A stretch of DNA of 64,000 bases from Topomyia yanbarensis. Lineage: Eukaryota > Arthropoda > Insecta > Diptera > Culicidae. Shown one piece after another: positions 1 through 10,805 of the stretch. The stretch is from NCBI RefSeq assembly GCF_030247195.1, contig NC_080672.1:64087771-64151770 (forward strand). Direction: 5' to 3'. Below the pieces are notes generated by a model. The model saw nothing but the letters and a program-made list of their open reading frames with translations. It had not been told where the DNA came from and ran no database searches. Each line of letters opens with the position of its first letter. The first letter of the stretch is position 1. Made by a program: the position numbers and the translations under genes.

Positions 1-423
1 TTGTAATATTTAGATCAGGGTCGTCTTGAGAACATTCGGGTCCTTGGAAACAGGAGTCTGAACAGGTAAACAGCTGTGTTTCTGCACTTGAAAACGTGAT
101 TAAACATCACCCATTTGGTTTGATGTCGCACCAGTCTATTGTACCCATAACAATACCGGTGTTCGATAGCACAAGTAGCTATAAGATAATACATATACAT
201 ATATGATAGGAACCGTGCCAAACATCACAGTAAAGCCCCGATTACGGAACTTGACTATCTATTTCGACTCACATCAGAAAAGATTCTTAAGTAATAGGAC
301 ACCAGATGATAATTCTATCAGAAATTCTATTAGCAAGGTAGGCGGATGCATATAGGAACGTTTACACGATTTACACGATACGGAAGGCTCCGTCAACGTC
401 GACGTACCGATCCGCTAAGATTA
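1..423. other. Intergenic or intronic stretch, no gene seen
   Basis: No open frame with recognisable content or paired splice signals was found on either strand. It ends with the TTA target site of the MITE that follows. Confidence 0.5.
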
Positions 424-770
424 GGGACCATCCATAAATGACGTAGCATTATATGGGGGAGGGGGGAGTTTTGTATTTTGTGATGATGTGTGACGACGAG
501 GGGGTAGGGGGTCATGTCATGCTACGTAGCTTTTTTAAAGGGGAATAGGGGTTGACCTGCTGTCACGACAATCTTACCCGTTTCATCTAACTAACATCGT
601 TTTTGATTTTTTTTTTGAATTTTTAACGGGGACAACGAGGGGGGTGAGGGTTACCGTCAAGCTACGTAATTATCAGGGGGGTATATGGAATTTTGTGACG
701 AAATGCTACGATGGGGGAGGAAGGTGTTAAAAATCACTCAAAAAATGCTACGTCATTTATGGATCATCCC
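424..770. mobile_element. Harbinger-like MITE, family A copy 1 (TTA TSD)
   Basis: The element starts GGGACCATCCATAAATGACG and ends with the near-perfect inverse, CATTTATGGATCATCCC. TTA lies directly on both sides (421-423 and 771-773). The interior is G-rich on the left and carries a second inverted pair around CTACGTA motifs. There is no coding capacity. A TTA duplication is typical of PIF/Harbinger (TWA target). Two more copies, at 6153 and 29056, share the termini and the TTA target. Confidence 0.85.
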
Positions 771-773
771 TTA

Positions 774-1361
774 GTTAAAATAATCACGTTTCGTGCAGTA
801 CTCGTTTTGTGTGAACAAGTAGGCATATGAAGGAACGGTATGCAATTTATTTAGTCGATCAGTGGACATACCATGGTGGTGACAGGTGGACTGACTAGTC
901 TTTCTAATAGTATTCTATACTGACAATAGTGTATAAGCTTGTTGATTGTTTGAACAAATAGTCATTATTATGTTTTGCTCCGACAACAATAAGTGAACCA
1001 AAGCATTTGTAATTCATTGCGTTGCGGAACACGACCTTCTTTTTCGATAGTCTTTGCAGTTGATTTCTAGGGTACAAGATAATGACAGGGCTAGTGCTAC
1101 GATCCTACTGACCACTGGGAAATTTTCCTGGCTGTGTCTCGAACATAAGACGAGTGACTTATGAGACCAGCCAGCGCGACAACAATGCGTTTTAATACAT
1201 TCGTTGAACAGCACGCGCGGTTGTTGTTTGCTAGAAAAGGTGTGTGTTGGAAGGGTGGAATTAAGCTACAAATGATGTAAACCAAATGGAATTGGAATCT
1301 CATATAAGGGAGACGTTGCCTAATCTTCCCTAGCCATTCTATTGATTTTATTTTCTGATAC
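774..1361. other. Unassigned sequence, no gene seen
   Basis: Mixed-composition DNA between two mobile elements. Short open frames on the minus strand carry no recognisable motif. Nothing supports a gene here. Confidence 0.4.
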
Positions 1362-2446
1362 CTAACTCATAGGGTTGCCACCCCTCCGGGTTTGACCCGG
1401 AGACTCCGGTTTTCGGGAACGATCTCCGGGCCTCCGGGTTTTACATCAATTTCTCCGGGTTTGGTGGGAAGAAGCATAATTTCAATTTTTATTCTTTACA
1501 AAATATTTAAAAAGTCTAAGTTAATTATTACTCTGGTTCAGATTTATTTTGCCCGACTAACCCTTCGTTTCAAGAAGGCGAAGATAAGTTTACCAAATAT
1601 TTCCGATTTCTTTCTCAAAGAAATGAAAATGAAAAACAAATCAAATTTACTACAAATTAAGGAAAGTAATATTTCACTATATGCTGTTGCATCCCATTAA
1701 GTCACTCAAAATGGTGTTAAAAAGTTATTTTGCTGCAATTTCACCAAATCAATTCACTGTTAGTGGTGCTTATCACCAGCTGCACCAAGGTATGGTAGAT
1801 TTGTTCTGATCCAACTGGCTAGGTCAACATCAAACGAGTTCTTCCGGTGTTGTTGTTACTGTTGGCTAGGGAGGTGAGTTTTGGCCCCTTTGTTGCGACC
1901 TCTGGTGATGAATAACCGACACCACATAGTGCTTCCTATGTGATGCTGCTGCCCTGCCTCCTTTGCTCATCCTTTTCCTGTTAGTTGTGGAGGAGAGCAA
2001 TACTCGTTCGTCTTGTCTCCCACAGCGAGAGTAGCAGATGCTTTTGTATTCGTGGCACTTAGTCGGGGAAGTTAAATACTACACCAGATTAAATTATAGT
2101 TTTACTTTAACGTAGTAATAAAAAACAATTAAAGTGCTCTAAAATGCCGTGATCACCTTCCATACAAAAGTCGGACAAAACCTCAAAAGTGGCCCGAATT
2201 TGAAGAAAACTTCACATCAAGGTAAATTTGTGACGCTGAATTTGATGTTTATTTTTTTGTTTTTTTTTGCCTCAAAATTTTGGCACTTAGGGTGGTTCGA
2301 AAATTCAACATTTACGAATATAAAGCGCACTATTTCCGAAAATTCATTTTCAAAAAATTAGGTGAATTTTTTAACAGAATACACATTTTTTCAATTGTTG
2401 ATAATGATAAGACACATCTATTAATTATATTGCGAACCCTGGGTAG

Positions 2447-3335
2447 TAGAGTGGGACATGGTTATATGAAAAAAATAAAATTTGGCTCCGAGTAACTTTT
2501 TGGGTCCCATTTAGCTCCCAGAACAACTCTGCAAATTTTTAACTCGATCGGTGAAACTATATTTTCGCGCCCACGGTTTAAAGTTTACATGGGATTTCGT
2601 ATGGGAAAATTGTCTTTTGCAAATTAATTTTTGCAAGAGTCGCCCGTTATCTCCTAAAAATAAACAGATGTCTGATTTTTATAGGAAATTTGTCAAGAAA
2701 ACAAAGTCTAGAAGACTGCAAAACGATCTGATGCTTGTGGAAAAAGTTACTAAACAAAAACCGATTGATGCCCTGAAGATTGATGAAAATTTCACTTTTC
2801 ATAGCATCACTGCTTCTGACGGTTTTATTATATACAAAATTTTTAACTTTCTCTTATTATGTACAAAAGAAGCCTCAATTTATCCCTCAAAACCTTGTGA
2901 AATGGCCAAATAGTATAGATAAACGATTTAGATACGTACAGAGAATTAAAACAAAATTGCGTATAATTGGACAACCACCAGCAGTGGTGCTAGAAAAAAT
3001 GAATATTTTATCAATCGCCAGAGCATCAATCGGTTTCTGCTTAATAACTATTTTCGCAAGCATCAGATCGTTTCGTGGTTTTCGAGACTTTTTTTCTTTG
3101 TTAAATTTCCTATACAAGCCACATAACGATTTATTTTTAGGAAGTAATGGGCGACTCCTGGAGGAATTATTTTGTAAAAATTAACTTTCCCATACAAAAT
3201 CCCATGTAAACTTCAAACAGTGGGCGCAAAAATATAGTTTCACCGATCGAGCTAAGAATTTGCACAGTTTTTCTAGGACCCAAATGGTACCTAAAAAGTT
3301 ACTCGGAGCTGGAATCTATTTTTTGTCCCACCCTA
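2447..3335. mobile_element. hAT foldback element nested in the larger hAT
   Basis: Termini TAGAGTGGGACA and TGTCCCACCCTA are flanked by a perfect 8-bp TSD, CTGGGTAG, at 2439-2446 and 3336-3343. Nearly the whole 889 bp folds on itself: the left arm carries ACTCG/TGAAACTATATTTTCG blocks and the right arm carries their inverse at 3220-3310. Short open frames in the arms are mirror images and are not taken as genes. Confidence 0.88.
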
Positions 3336-3652
3336 CTGGGTAGTCAAAGGCTACTATGCGTCTCCTTCAGACGTATCATGAAAAATCACCTTTTTTCCTA
3401 CCTCGGGGCAGAAAGGGGCAAAGCAAGATATTCATTTTCGGAAAGCGCACCAATTTTCAAGTAAGATGAACAACAAGCGATCTTTCCGAACTGTTTCAAT
3501 AAAATACAGCCACTTTGAACATTATAACTTTAAATTATTGCACGAGCGAGAAGAAAGGCTTGCTTCAACTAAATCGAATGGCAGCTATAAGTCCAGCGAA
3601 TAACCTTTCAAATGAAATCAGTTTCACCCCAATCGGAATCTTAACTAAAAAG

Positions 3653-3908
3653 ATATGGTCGGTGTTAAGTCAGACCGGACTAAGTGACAAAATATTGATT
3701 TCGAGAAAAACGGGTTTAAAGTTTGAATCGCAGCATCCTCTACGTTATAATTGGAAATTATTTTTTTGCAATAATTTTTGTTTATGGTTACATATTTCAA
3801 ATCTGGCAAAAGTCGAATGTAGCTGAAGAAATTCTTTATCCGGTGTTATGGTAACCTAATTTTTGATGTTTTGCGACTTAGTCCAATCTGACTTAACACC
3901 GACCATAT
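3653..3908. repeat. 256-bp palindromic MITE
   Basis: ATATGGTCGGTGTTAAGTCA at the left end is matched by TGACTTAACACCGACCATAT at the right end, with a few mismatches further in. No clear target duplication can be separated from the inverted repeat. It lies in the right half of the decayed Transib-like copy. Confidence 0.7.
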
Positions 3909-4312
3909 ATCCATTGGAATAACTTAGGTTTGAAAATAGTTTTCCTCAGAATTCATCATCTATTTCACCTTTGAAGTTCTGTAAAAAATCGAACTCTCGT
4001 CCTCGGGACTTAATATTTTGAGAAGACTATTCAACCTGTTATAAAAACAGAGAAAAATGTTAAATCATGAAAAATCTAAAAAAAAAATTTGAGGTTTTGT
4101 CCAGCTAGCCGATACTGTGAATCATTTTGATTTCAATTTCTGTCTAGTTCCACTGAAAATTCACCACCCCGCAGGTTAGTGAAAATCTCCGGGTCAAAGC
4201 CTCTCAAGAGTTGGCAACCCTACTAACTCAATTTTAAACATAAAGAACAACGATACGAGTACATTGAATCAACTATTTTAAAGGTAATTTTTATGAGTTT
4301 ATAACCTTTCTG

Positions 4313-4400
4313 TTGTAAGCGTGAATGCTTCTCGTCCCATTGGCTCTGTATACAATCCCAGCCAAGGTTTCGAATTCACAATTTGGGACGAATGTTTGCA
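4313..4400 (+). repeat. Degenerate tRNA-derived SINE fragment
   Basis: It aligns with the head of the SINE at 37057: GTAAGCGTGA, then a run ending AATCCCAGCCAAGGTT, matching the region from box A to box B. Box B has decayed (TATACAATCCC in place of GGTTCAATCCC). The 3' body is not recognisable. Confidence 0.5.
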
Positions 4401-5469
4401 GGTAAACTTATATTTTAGAGCCATGATGTCTTCAGGGCAAATAATCATTATCGAATAGGTCTCCTTCAGAGGTAGATGGTATTAGGGAGGCTCTTATTGC
4501 TAGAGTTAATTATTTCTGAATGTGAGGAGATAGATTAATGCAGTGTTCAGCAACATTTTAGAAGAACTTATACCAAGCAACTTTGCCGAAGTCATAGGTT
4601 TTTATTTATTTTTTTAACTATTTTAATTGAGCAAGCTTCTAACAAAAACTGGGTTTTCAAACAATTTTTTATTTTTTATTTCTCGAGAACGTTGTGTTCA
4701 GCCAACTTTCAAAGCTCGTTGAGACAATTTTTTGCATAATGGACGAATTCAGTTATGCCCATTTAAAATATTTATATCTAAAATTGGGGCTAACGAAATT
4801 ATTTTTTTCTTCTTGCATTTGAAAAAAAAAATAGTTTCAAACACGTTTGGAAAAAAAAAATACGAAGGTGATATTTCTGAAAAATATCTAAATCGAGTTT
4901 TAAAATTGAGATTTTTCTACGGAAAATGCCTCATGTAGAGTAAAAATTACTCAAATGGGCCACCCAAATTTCATGATGTCGCAATTTCGATGGAAGGTCC
5001 AATTTTTTGGTAGTATGGGGCATTACAAAACCAAATCCAGACGGAATCCGCAAAAAAAAACATTTTGACCGTGATACTGACATTTGAAGTTTTTAGCCCT
5101 CTTTTTTTAAAAAGTTACTACGGGTGACTTAAGGTGAAGCGATGCCAAAATCACAACAAAAGTTCGGTTATGTTCGGCTATGTTTGGGTTACGTTTATTC
5201 ATCAGCTTGTGCTAACATGCCTGCATACAGTGATACAATTTCTAAGCAATCTGAGATAAGACACTCAAGTTACAAAAGGTTTTGTCTTGCGCGCCAATGC
5301 AATGTTTTGATTTTGACGATGAAATAAAAAGAAGAAGCAGAAACGACGGCAGCCATTTTAGCTGCCACCTTGTTGCTCTATTCAGCATGTCCTTAATCGA
5401 CCAAAATAAAATTGTCGTGATTTTTTCGAATTCGGAAAATTTCTATTTTGTATATTTTTACTTTTCTCA
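4401..5469. other. AT-rich stretch, no gene seen
   Basis: It contains many homopolymer A/T tracts and short open frames without recognisable domains or splice context. Nothing supports a gene. Confidence 0.4.
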
Positions 5470-6090
5470 TATAAAAAGGTTATGCAATCACTCTGAACAT
5501 GACCAACTTAATCCCGGCCAGGAGGGCTGAGTGTCATATGTGTGTGTATGTGGAAAAAAATTTCACCTCTGTTTCTCAGAGATGGATGCACCGATTTGCA
5601 CATACCTAGTCTCAAATGAAAGATACAACCTTCCCCTCGGCTGCTATTGAATTTTTTATTGATTGTACAACCGGTTCCGGAATTACAGGTTGAAGAGTGC
5701 GGCCACACAGCAAATACCCTTATAAACTTGTACCACCATGATATCAAAATGATGCAAAACCTATTAAAATGGATGCAAAATTACTTGGATTTACCAGTCT
5801 AGATCAATAATGACTAACCAAAGTCACTTTGACCACATTGGCCACCTACGACGGTTCTTGATTCCTTATAAGCAGGAACTGAAAAATGCTCTAAGGGGGT
5901 GTAAATGAAAATTTCAAAATTAAGTTTGTATTTTTGATACCAAATGTCTTTAAAATGCATGAAACGTTGGGATTTGATATAAACTAGAAAAAAATTTTTT
6001 TAGCGAAGATTGATTTTTTTTAACTTTGGCACATTTTTGCCTTTGGTTATGCAATCACTCTGAACATGACCTTTTTAATCCCGGCCCCGG
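5470..6090 (-). repeat. Dispersed repeat family R, inverted copy
   Basis: The head motif GGTTATGCAATCACTCTG followed by AACATGACC and a CCGGCC-rich block appears at 5479 and again at 6044. The body, with motifs for CTCAAATGAAAG and GGTTCCGGAATTACAGG, is the inverse of the copies at 11.3-14.6 kb and 17.7-18.4 kb. No coding capacity is evident. The family is abundant here but I cannot name it. Confidence 0.7.
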
Positions 6091-6152
6091 GCTGCCGCTA
6101 AGTCCAAGATTGGAAACACTGCTTGTGAACATACTAAACGACTTCTAACTTA

Positions 6153-6396
6153 GGGACCATTCACAAATTACGTAACGCTTTTAGGGGGGAGGGGTACGAC
6201 AAGTTTTGACATAGGGGGGAGGGGGTGTTGGCTAGATCGTTACGTAACATGTTTTCACCGAAGAAAAAAAATTTTTCTAGGAATTTGTTACGTAACAGGG
6301 GAGGGGGGATGGAGAAATTTGTGACAACTTGTTACATAGGGGGAGGGGGAGTCAATTTTGGGCAATTTTTGCGTTACGTAACTTATGAGTGGTCCC
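6153..6396. mobile_element. Harbinger-like MITE, family A copy 3 (TTA TSD)
   Basis: It begins GGGACCATTCACAAATTACG and ends with the inverse, finishing GAGTGGTCCC. TTA flanks both ends (6150-6152, 6397-6399). It lies inside the left arm of an inverted repeat whose other arm keeps the unoccupied site, AACTTACGATG when read on the minus strand. Confidence 0.85.
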
Positions 6397-6577
6397 TTAC
6401 GATGTTCCGTAAGTGAAGAGGTTCTGTTTGCTGATGAGACATACTGCATTGGTCAAGTGCCGTGGTTCTAAAGAGACGAAGTCAAAACGCAATCACCTGG
6501 ACTAAGTATAGGTAGGTTTGGTGCCATTCATGCATAAAGACGGTTTTAAACCAATTTTCTCCTAAGATAGTAATATA

Positions 6578-6788
6578 TTCTGGTTGCAGTTAAAAATCGA
6601 AATAGTGAACTTGCGCCTTTGGATTTTTCTCCTATTTTCAGCGTGCGAAACCAAAGCGCTACTTGTGTAGATGATGCGCAAGTTGATTCTCTAACATGTA
6701 CACAAGATGCGCTTTAGTTGCACACTCTGCAAATAGGGAAAAAACGAAAGGCGCAAGTCAATTTTTCGAATTTCCACTGCAACCAGAA
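6578..6788. mobile_element. TA-target MITE, 211 bp
   Basis: The inverted termini are TTCTGGTTGCAG and CTGCAACCAGAA, each followed inward by an inverse block around CTTGCGCCTTT. The flanking dinucleotide is TA on both sides, as for Tc1/mariner-type elements. Confidence 0.7.
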
Positions 6789-7010
6789 TAGCATTTTGCT
6801 TGCATTCACCTGCGTAACTGAAAACAATGTTCGATTTCAATATGTCTGATCAGCAAATATAAACTCTTCACTGCGGGACATCGTAAGTTAGAAGTCGTTT
6901 AGTGTGTTCACAAGTAGTGTTTCCAATTTTGGACTCAGCGTCAGCCCGGTGCATTGGTCAACTGCCGTGGTTCTGAAGAGACGAAGTCGAACCGCAAATA
7001 CCTGGACTAA

Positions 7011-8620
7011 TTATTGAGAGAGATAGGTAAGATCGAGATAGAGAAAGTTAACTGTATATAAAAGAAAAGTGAACTTTTCAAGTGCTGAAACTTCGTTCTT
7101 TAACATCACATAGTGAATTTTAAACAACAACAAAAACAATGGCAAACCGGTGCGGCGAATCTGCCTACCCTTGCTGACAGAAGAAGGGCTGAATTTAAAC
7201 TATTTCCGAACGAAATATGGATTAGTTCAAACTTCTTTAAGCTTAAAGAAACTCCCGATCTCGTTCACAAAGAAATTGTGTGCCGATGAAGAATCTTATT
7301 AAAAATAATAACATTAAAGTATTGTATTATCGCTCTTAACCTCAATGGGTCATTCGCCATATTAATAATTCTAGCTCTATCTCAAAACTGATATCAGATC
7401 CTATCGAGCTCAATGTAATATAAGGAAATACATATCACAAAACTTTCTTGCAGACATATATTAACATAATGTAGAAAGAACAGCTCTTGTTAAAAAGAAG
7501 GGAAATTTTTTACAGAATTAATAACTTGTACCAATGTAAACACAGTTATAAATTAACAGTATTCGATTCAAGACAAAAAAGTCACACTCGCTACTTATAA
7601 AATTGTATTTGAATATTTATCTATTATGGTTATTCAATCTCCACACGAATCATTTTTCATTTTCGCAACACAAACCTCGAACGACTGCGAAGTACTTGTT
7701 TGGCGTAATACCCCATTGGAACCATATCTTCAATTAGTGCTGGATATGGAGAAGCAAAACATGTGATAAGCTAATCGCTCTAGAAAAGAAGGTTGTATAC
7801 CGGTTGAAACCAGGTCAAGCAATAAAAATGGCTGACAAGAGCTTCATGACTGGAGAAGAATGCAGACATGAAGGTGTAAAACTGATTAGGAATGCTTTTC
7901 TAAATGCCCATCAAAACAATAAAAGTTGAACAGAGAATGCTACGAAAATCGAAAACGAACATTTCCCATCAACGCAATAAATATACAATTTATAATAAAC
8001 AATAATACTTCAATCAATCAAGCAGAACAAGACGTATTTTCGATTCTTGCCGTTCAATTTAGTTTTTTTTTTCTGGCGTATAGCAATTAGTACTTCTAAT
8101 AAGTATTGAAATACACTTTCTTCGAATAGAAATCAGATGAAATCATAAGTAATTGTAGTACTTCCATCGTCAAACTAATTTGCTGTAGTAGTGCAACATT
8201 GAAAAATCTGTAACATTAACTTTTTTTTAATTGTTCTTTCAAAGATTTATGTTCGAGCATTTTTTGTTTACAACCAAATTTTTACGCTGAATGATCGACG
8301 ATCGTACATTTTTTCATGTATCATTGATCCCATAAGAAAAGCTTTGCGACGAATTGAGCGCCGAATAGCACTTTGAATTTTGCTGTGACGAAAAATAACC
8401 GTCAATCTCTTTTGGAAATGCAGGTATGCTCTTTACTCTATCTATGTTTATAAAAACTATCATCACCATAAATTTATGACATGGGATGATTTTTGAAATT
8501 TTCCTACCTCTTTTTAAAAGGCTCATTTTTTAACATACATTCCCGAAGGCAATGCATGTTCAGGCGAAAATTACGCTACAACCGCGTTACAACTACCCTT
8601 GCTTAACTAGTTGCCACTTA
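7011..8620. other. Non-coding stretch, probably SNX8 intron on the minus strand
   Basis: It lies downstream of the second PX-domain exon on the minus strand. I looked for the next SNX8 exon (a conserved LPPK segment) and did not find one, so the intron probably runs past the left edge of the window. Short open frames at 7140-7180 and 7830-7930 have no recognisable content. Confidence 0.45.
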
Positions 8621-8626
8621 ACTCAC

Positions 8627-9110
8627 CGGTAGGGGTATTTCTCGACCAGGTAACTGAACAGTGCCACAAAGTCCTTGTAGCGTCTTCGTACAACCGTATC
8701 GTAGGCTCTCGCTTTTATCTAGAATAGACAAAGGTCATTTACTTCGAAAGTATATGTAAATAGTAATTTTATGGTGAGATATCTGTTCGCATTCGAATGC
8801 ACTCGTCTATTCGTTCCGCAAGCATTGCGACCTTCTGATATACAACTATTTTTCTAATAGCTGCTTTTGCTGTGTATACTGATAGATGCGCATCGAATGA
8901 ATGAAACATGATCAGATGTATGATTTAACTTGTAAATTAATTTCAACTTTTCTTACGAGACTTATACAAATTTTACCGACAAATATATGAGAAAAACTGC
9001 TTCAATATTTACCTCGTACTCCGAATGTTTCAGAAATATTCCTTTCTTTTCGGGAATGACTGTTACTACAATGATCGGCTCGCACGGGCGCCTTTCGCCC
9101 AAATCCTCAC
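8627..9110 (-). CDS. Sorting nexin, SNX8-like, two PX-domain exons (partial gene)
   Basis: Two exons are read on the minus strand. The first, 9110-9013, follows the acceptor TTCGTAG and ends GAG before GTAAAT. It encodes GEDLGERRP...VTVIPEKKGIFLKHSEYE. The second, 8718-8627, follows TTCTAG and ends before GTGAGT. It encodes IKARAYDTVVRRRYKDF...LVEKYPYR. The frames join in phase 0, and the second exon ends inside the final Arg codon. The segment PEKKGxFLKHxEYE, the RRRYKDF phosphoinositide-binding motif and the terminal FPYR/YPYR match the N-terminal half of the SNX8/Mvp1 PX domain. Family members bind PI3P on endosomes and act in endosomal retrieval. The N-terminus, the rest of PX and the BAR region were not found, so introns are long or exons lie outside the window. 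This is probably a functional gene. Confidence 0.8.
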
Positions 9111-9113
9111 CTA

Positions 9114-10084
9114 CGAATAAAAATGGGGAAAACAATGCTCAGTTAGACACGAACGCAAAATGACGACATCTTTTAAACCGTACGTTGTTCATACATGTTC
9201 CAATATTTGTCAATTTATATCGGCTATAAACTATGCATCGTTTCAATATCCAGAATCAGCACACGTTTCAATATCCAATTGTAAACAGTAGCCGCTAAAC
9301 GAAACGCAAATTTGCTATAGATCATCGCCGAAACTGGTTCAGTTATTGAATCTCTCTTCCATCAGCAAAAGAACGTCACCATTGGCGTCTGATCAGATCA
9401 ATCAGGGATGGTAATACAAACAGGGACAAAGAACAACACAAACAATGTCTATTTTACATCTTGCTTTTGAATTACTTTGCGTGAACCAAGATAACTAAAC
9501 CTTTTGATTGTATCTGATCCAAGGGAAAAGGTAGTTGGGTAAATAATGGTTTGCTATTAATCTTAAAAATACCCTTTGTGTATCATTAAAGAATCAAGAT
9601 TTTCTTCAAATATGGAAAAAACATGGGAACCCCGTTCAAAGCAATATGAAATAGTATAGCACACTTAGATTTACATTTAATAATCTTGTAAATTGTACAT
9701 TTAAAATGACTTGATGCAATATTTTGTGGCGGTTGAAAACCCCCCTGTCATTAGATACCGGTCCGTAAATCGACGTGCGGGGGTTTAATTGGGTTTTGTT
9801 TTACTGCAAAAGCACGATGTAAAACTTTGCCACACTTGTTTCATTGCTGTTTTGTTTTTTTTCAGCCAATTGTGCTAGGAATGTGTTTGATGACTGGCAG
9901 ATATATTTATACCTATAATGATATTCAGATTTGTTCAGAGTTAATTTGTTGCAGAACTCAAGGATGTAAGATAATAACAGTTATAACTCTTCAGCTGTTG
10001 ATGTGAATTCTGGCAAACTTTTTGTGCTTAACCCCTTCATTCCCTTGTTGTTCATAAACAACAACGTTTTTAAATAGATATAGC
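9114..10084. other. Presumed SNX8 intron, no exon recognised
   Basis: A minus-strand segment near 9370-9410 spells an EF-hand-like SDANGDV but is preceded by a stop and followed soon by another. It is not called an exon. The remainder shows nothing. Confidence 0.35.
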
Positions 10085-10240
10085 AGTTGGTATATGCAAG
10101 ATTCTCTCTTATGGATGGGTAATGTCCGTGACATAACCGCGGTGTTGACGTGGAACTATGCGTTGGCCTATCATATTATTCAAATTCTGCTTGTATCTCT
10201 TTCCAACGGCTAAATTTACACATTAAGTTTGATTCTTGAT
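10085..10240. repeat. Histone-associated flanking repeat, copy at 10 kb
   Basis: It contains GGATGGGTAATGTCCGTGAC and ATAACCG, then ATTCTGCTTGTATCTCTTTC and CATTAAGTTTGATTC. The same order occurs at 30.0-30.1 kb, and the first motif also at 29.74 and 32.57 kb. Here it lies immediately downstream of an H2A pseudogene. Confidence 0.6.
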
Positions 10241-10277
10241 TGCTGATGGCTATTTTACCTGCCAACAAATAAAAATT

Positions 10278-10580
10278 TAACTCTTTTCAGTCTGCTTTGG
10301 CAGCAGAATGGTATGGATGTTAGGCAACACACCGCCCCGGGCAATGGTCCCGCCGAAGAGTAATTTGTTAGGCTCTTCGTCTGTTCGAATTGCCAGATGC
10401 AGTTGATGTGGGATAATCCGGGTCTTTTTGTTTCCACGGGCTGCATTTCCTGCCAGTTCCAATATTTCGGCGGCAAGATATTACATTACGGCCGCAAGCT
10501 CCGGTGTAGTAGCCCTTTCTCGGCAGACGGTATATTCGGCTGACAGGAAATTGGAGACCGGCACGAAACGAGCGGGAATG
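10278..10580 (-). pseudogene. Histone H2A pseudogene
   Basis: On the minus strand the C-terminal two thirds of H2A is readable: [20 protein letters not shown], then [20 protein letters not shown], then [20 protein letters not shown], ending in TAA at 10280-10278. An in-frame stop follows LAAVM, where the functional protein reads VMEYLAAE. Upstream the frame is shifted (ARFVPVSNFLSAEY in place of the GLQFPVGRI region). The N-terminal tail is not seen. Several core residues are substituted. It is a decayed core histone gene, possibly carried here with the flanking repeat at 10085-10240. Confidence 0.85.
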
Positions 10581-10589
10581 TGTGTGTTT

Positions 10590-10800
10590 TTAGAGAAAAA
10601 AAAACCTTGAGACTGCAGGAAAAACGTGCAAAACCCTAACGTCTTATGTCGTTTTTCATTGAAAAACACCGGAATAGTGGATTGCACTGTGTAAATTGGG
10701 GTTTGCCCACTACTCGGGTTCTTGTTTGCCTGGCGGACCCTTCTTTTCAGAGCGGCCTAGGTGCCTTGACCGGAATTTCGGGTTTTCGTAACACAACAAC
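10590..10800. other. Repeat-like sequence beside the H2A pseudogene
   Basis: Phrases such as CAAAACCCTAACGTC and a following GGGTTTGCCC block resemble the body of the retroelement at 12.8 kb in style. No coding content was recognised. Confidence 0.3.
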
Positions 10801-10805
10801 AAAAA

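Larger units (their letters stand above)
2145..4119. mobile_element. Decayed Transib-like element, copy 2, with 23/12 spacer termini
   Basis: The left end reads TGCCGTG (decayed heptamer, 2145-2151), a 23-bp spacer, then ACAAAACCT (2175-2183). The right end, read inward on the minus strand, is CACAGTA (4119-4113), a 12-bp spacer, then ACAAAACCT (4100-4092). Both subterminal regions resemble those of the better copy at 25266-28234. No target duplication survives. It is interrupted by the hAT foldback at 2447-3335 and the palindrome at 3653-3908. No transposase is encoded. Membership in the Transib superfamily is inferred from the copy at 25 kb. Confidence 0.6.
1370..4222. mobile_element. hAT-type element, 2.85 kb, non-autonomous, hosting nested insertions
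   Basis: The terminal inverted repeats are TAGGGTTGCCA and TGGCAACCCTA. The perfect 8-bp duplication CTAACTCA lies at 1362-1369 and 4223-4230. An 8-bp TSD with TAGGG/CAGGG termini is the hAT signature. Subterminal sequence is rich in CCGGGTTT / AAACCCGG motifs. No transposase frame is visible. Inside are a decayed Transib-like copy (2145-4119), a second hAT foldback (2447-3335) with its own TSD and a 256-bp palindrome (3653-3908). Much of the length is therefore later insertion. Confidence 0.9.
6095..6938. repeat. Long inverted repeat enclosing two MITEs
   Basis: The left arm (6095-6152 plus 6397-6443) and right arm (about 6833-6938) are inverse copies, sharing for example TTGGAAACACT and AAACGACTTCTAACTTA. 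The left arm is split by a 244-bp MITE and the right arm is not. A direct repeat starting GCATTGGTCAA follows each arm (6445-6506 and 6950-7010), so the whole is a duplicated and inverted module. Confidence 0.75.

Noticed and set aside
2551..3184. Open frames of 120 and 134 codons
   Set aside because: They lie in the two arms of a foldback element and mirror each other.
9350..9420. EF-hand-like SDANGDV on the minus strand
   Set aside because: A stop lies directly before it and another 12 codons after. No flanking exon or convincing acceptor.
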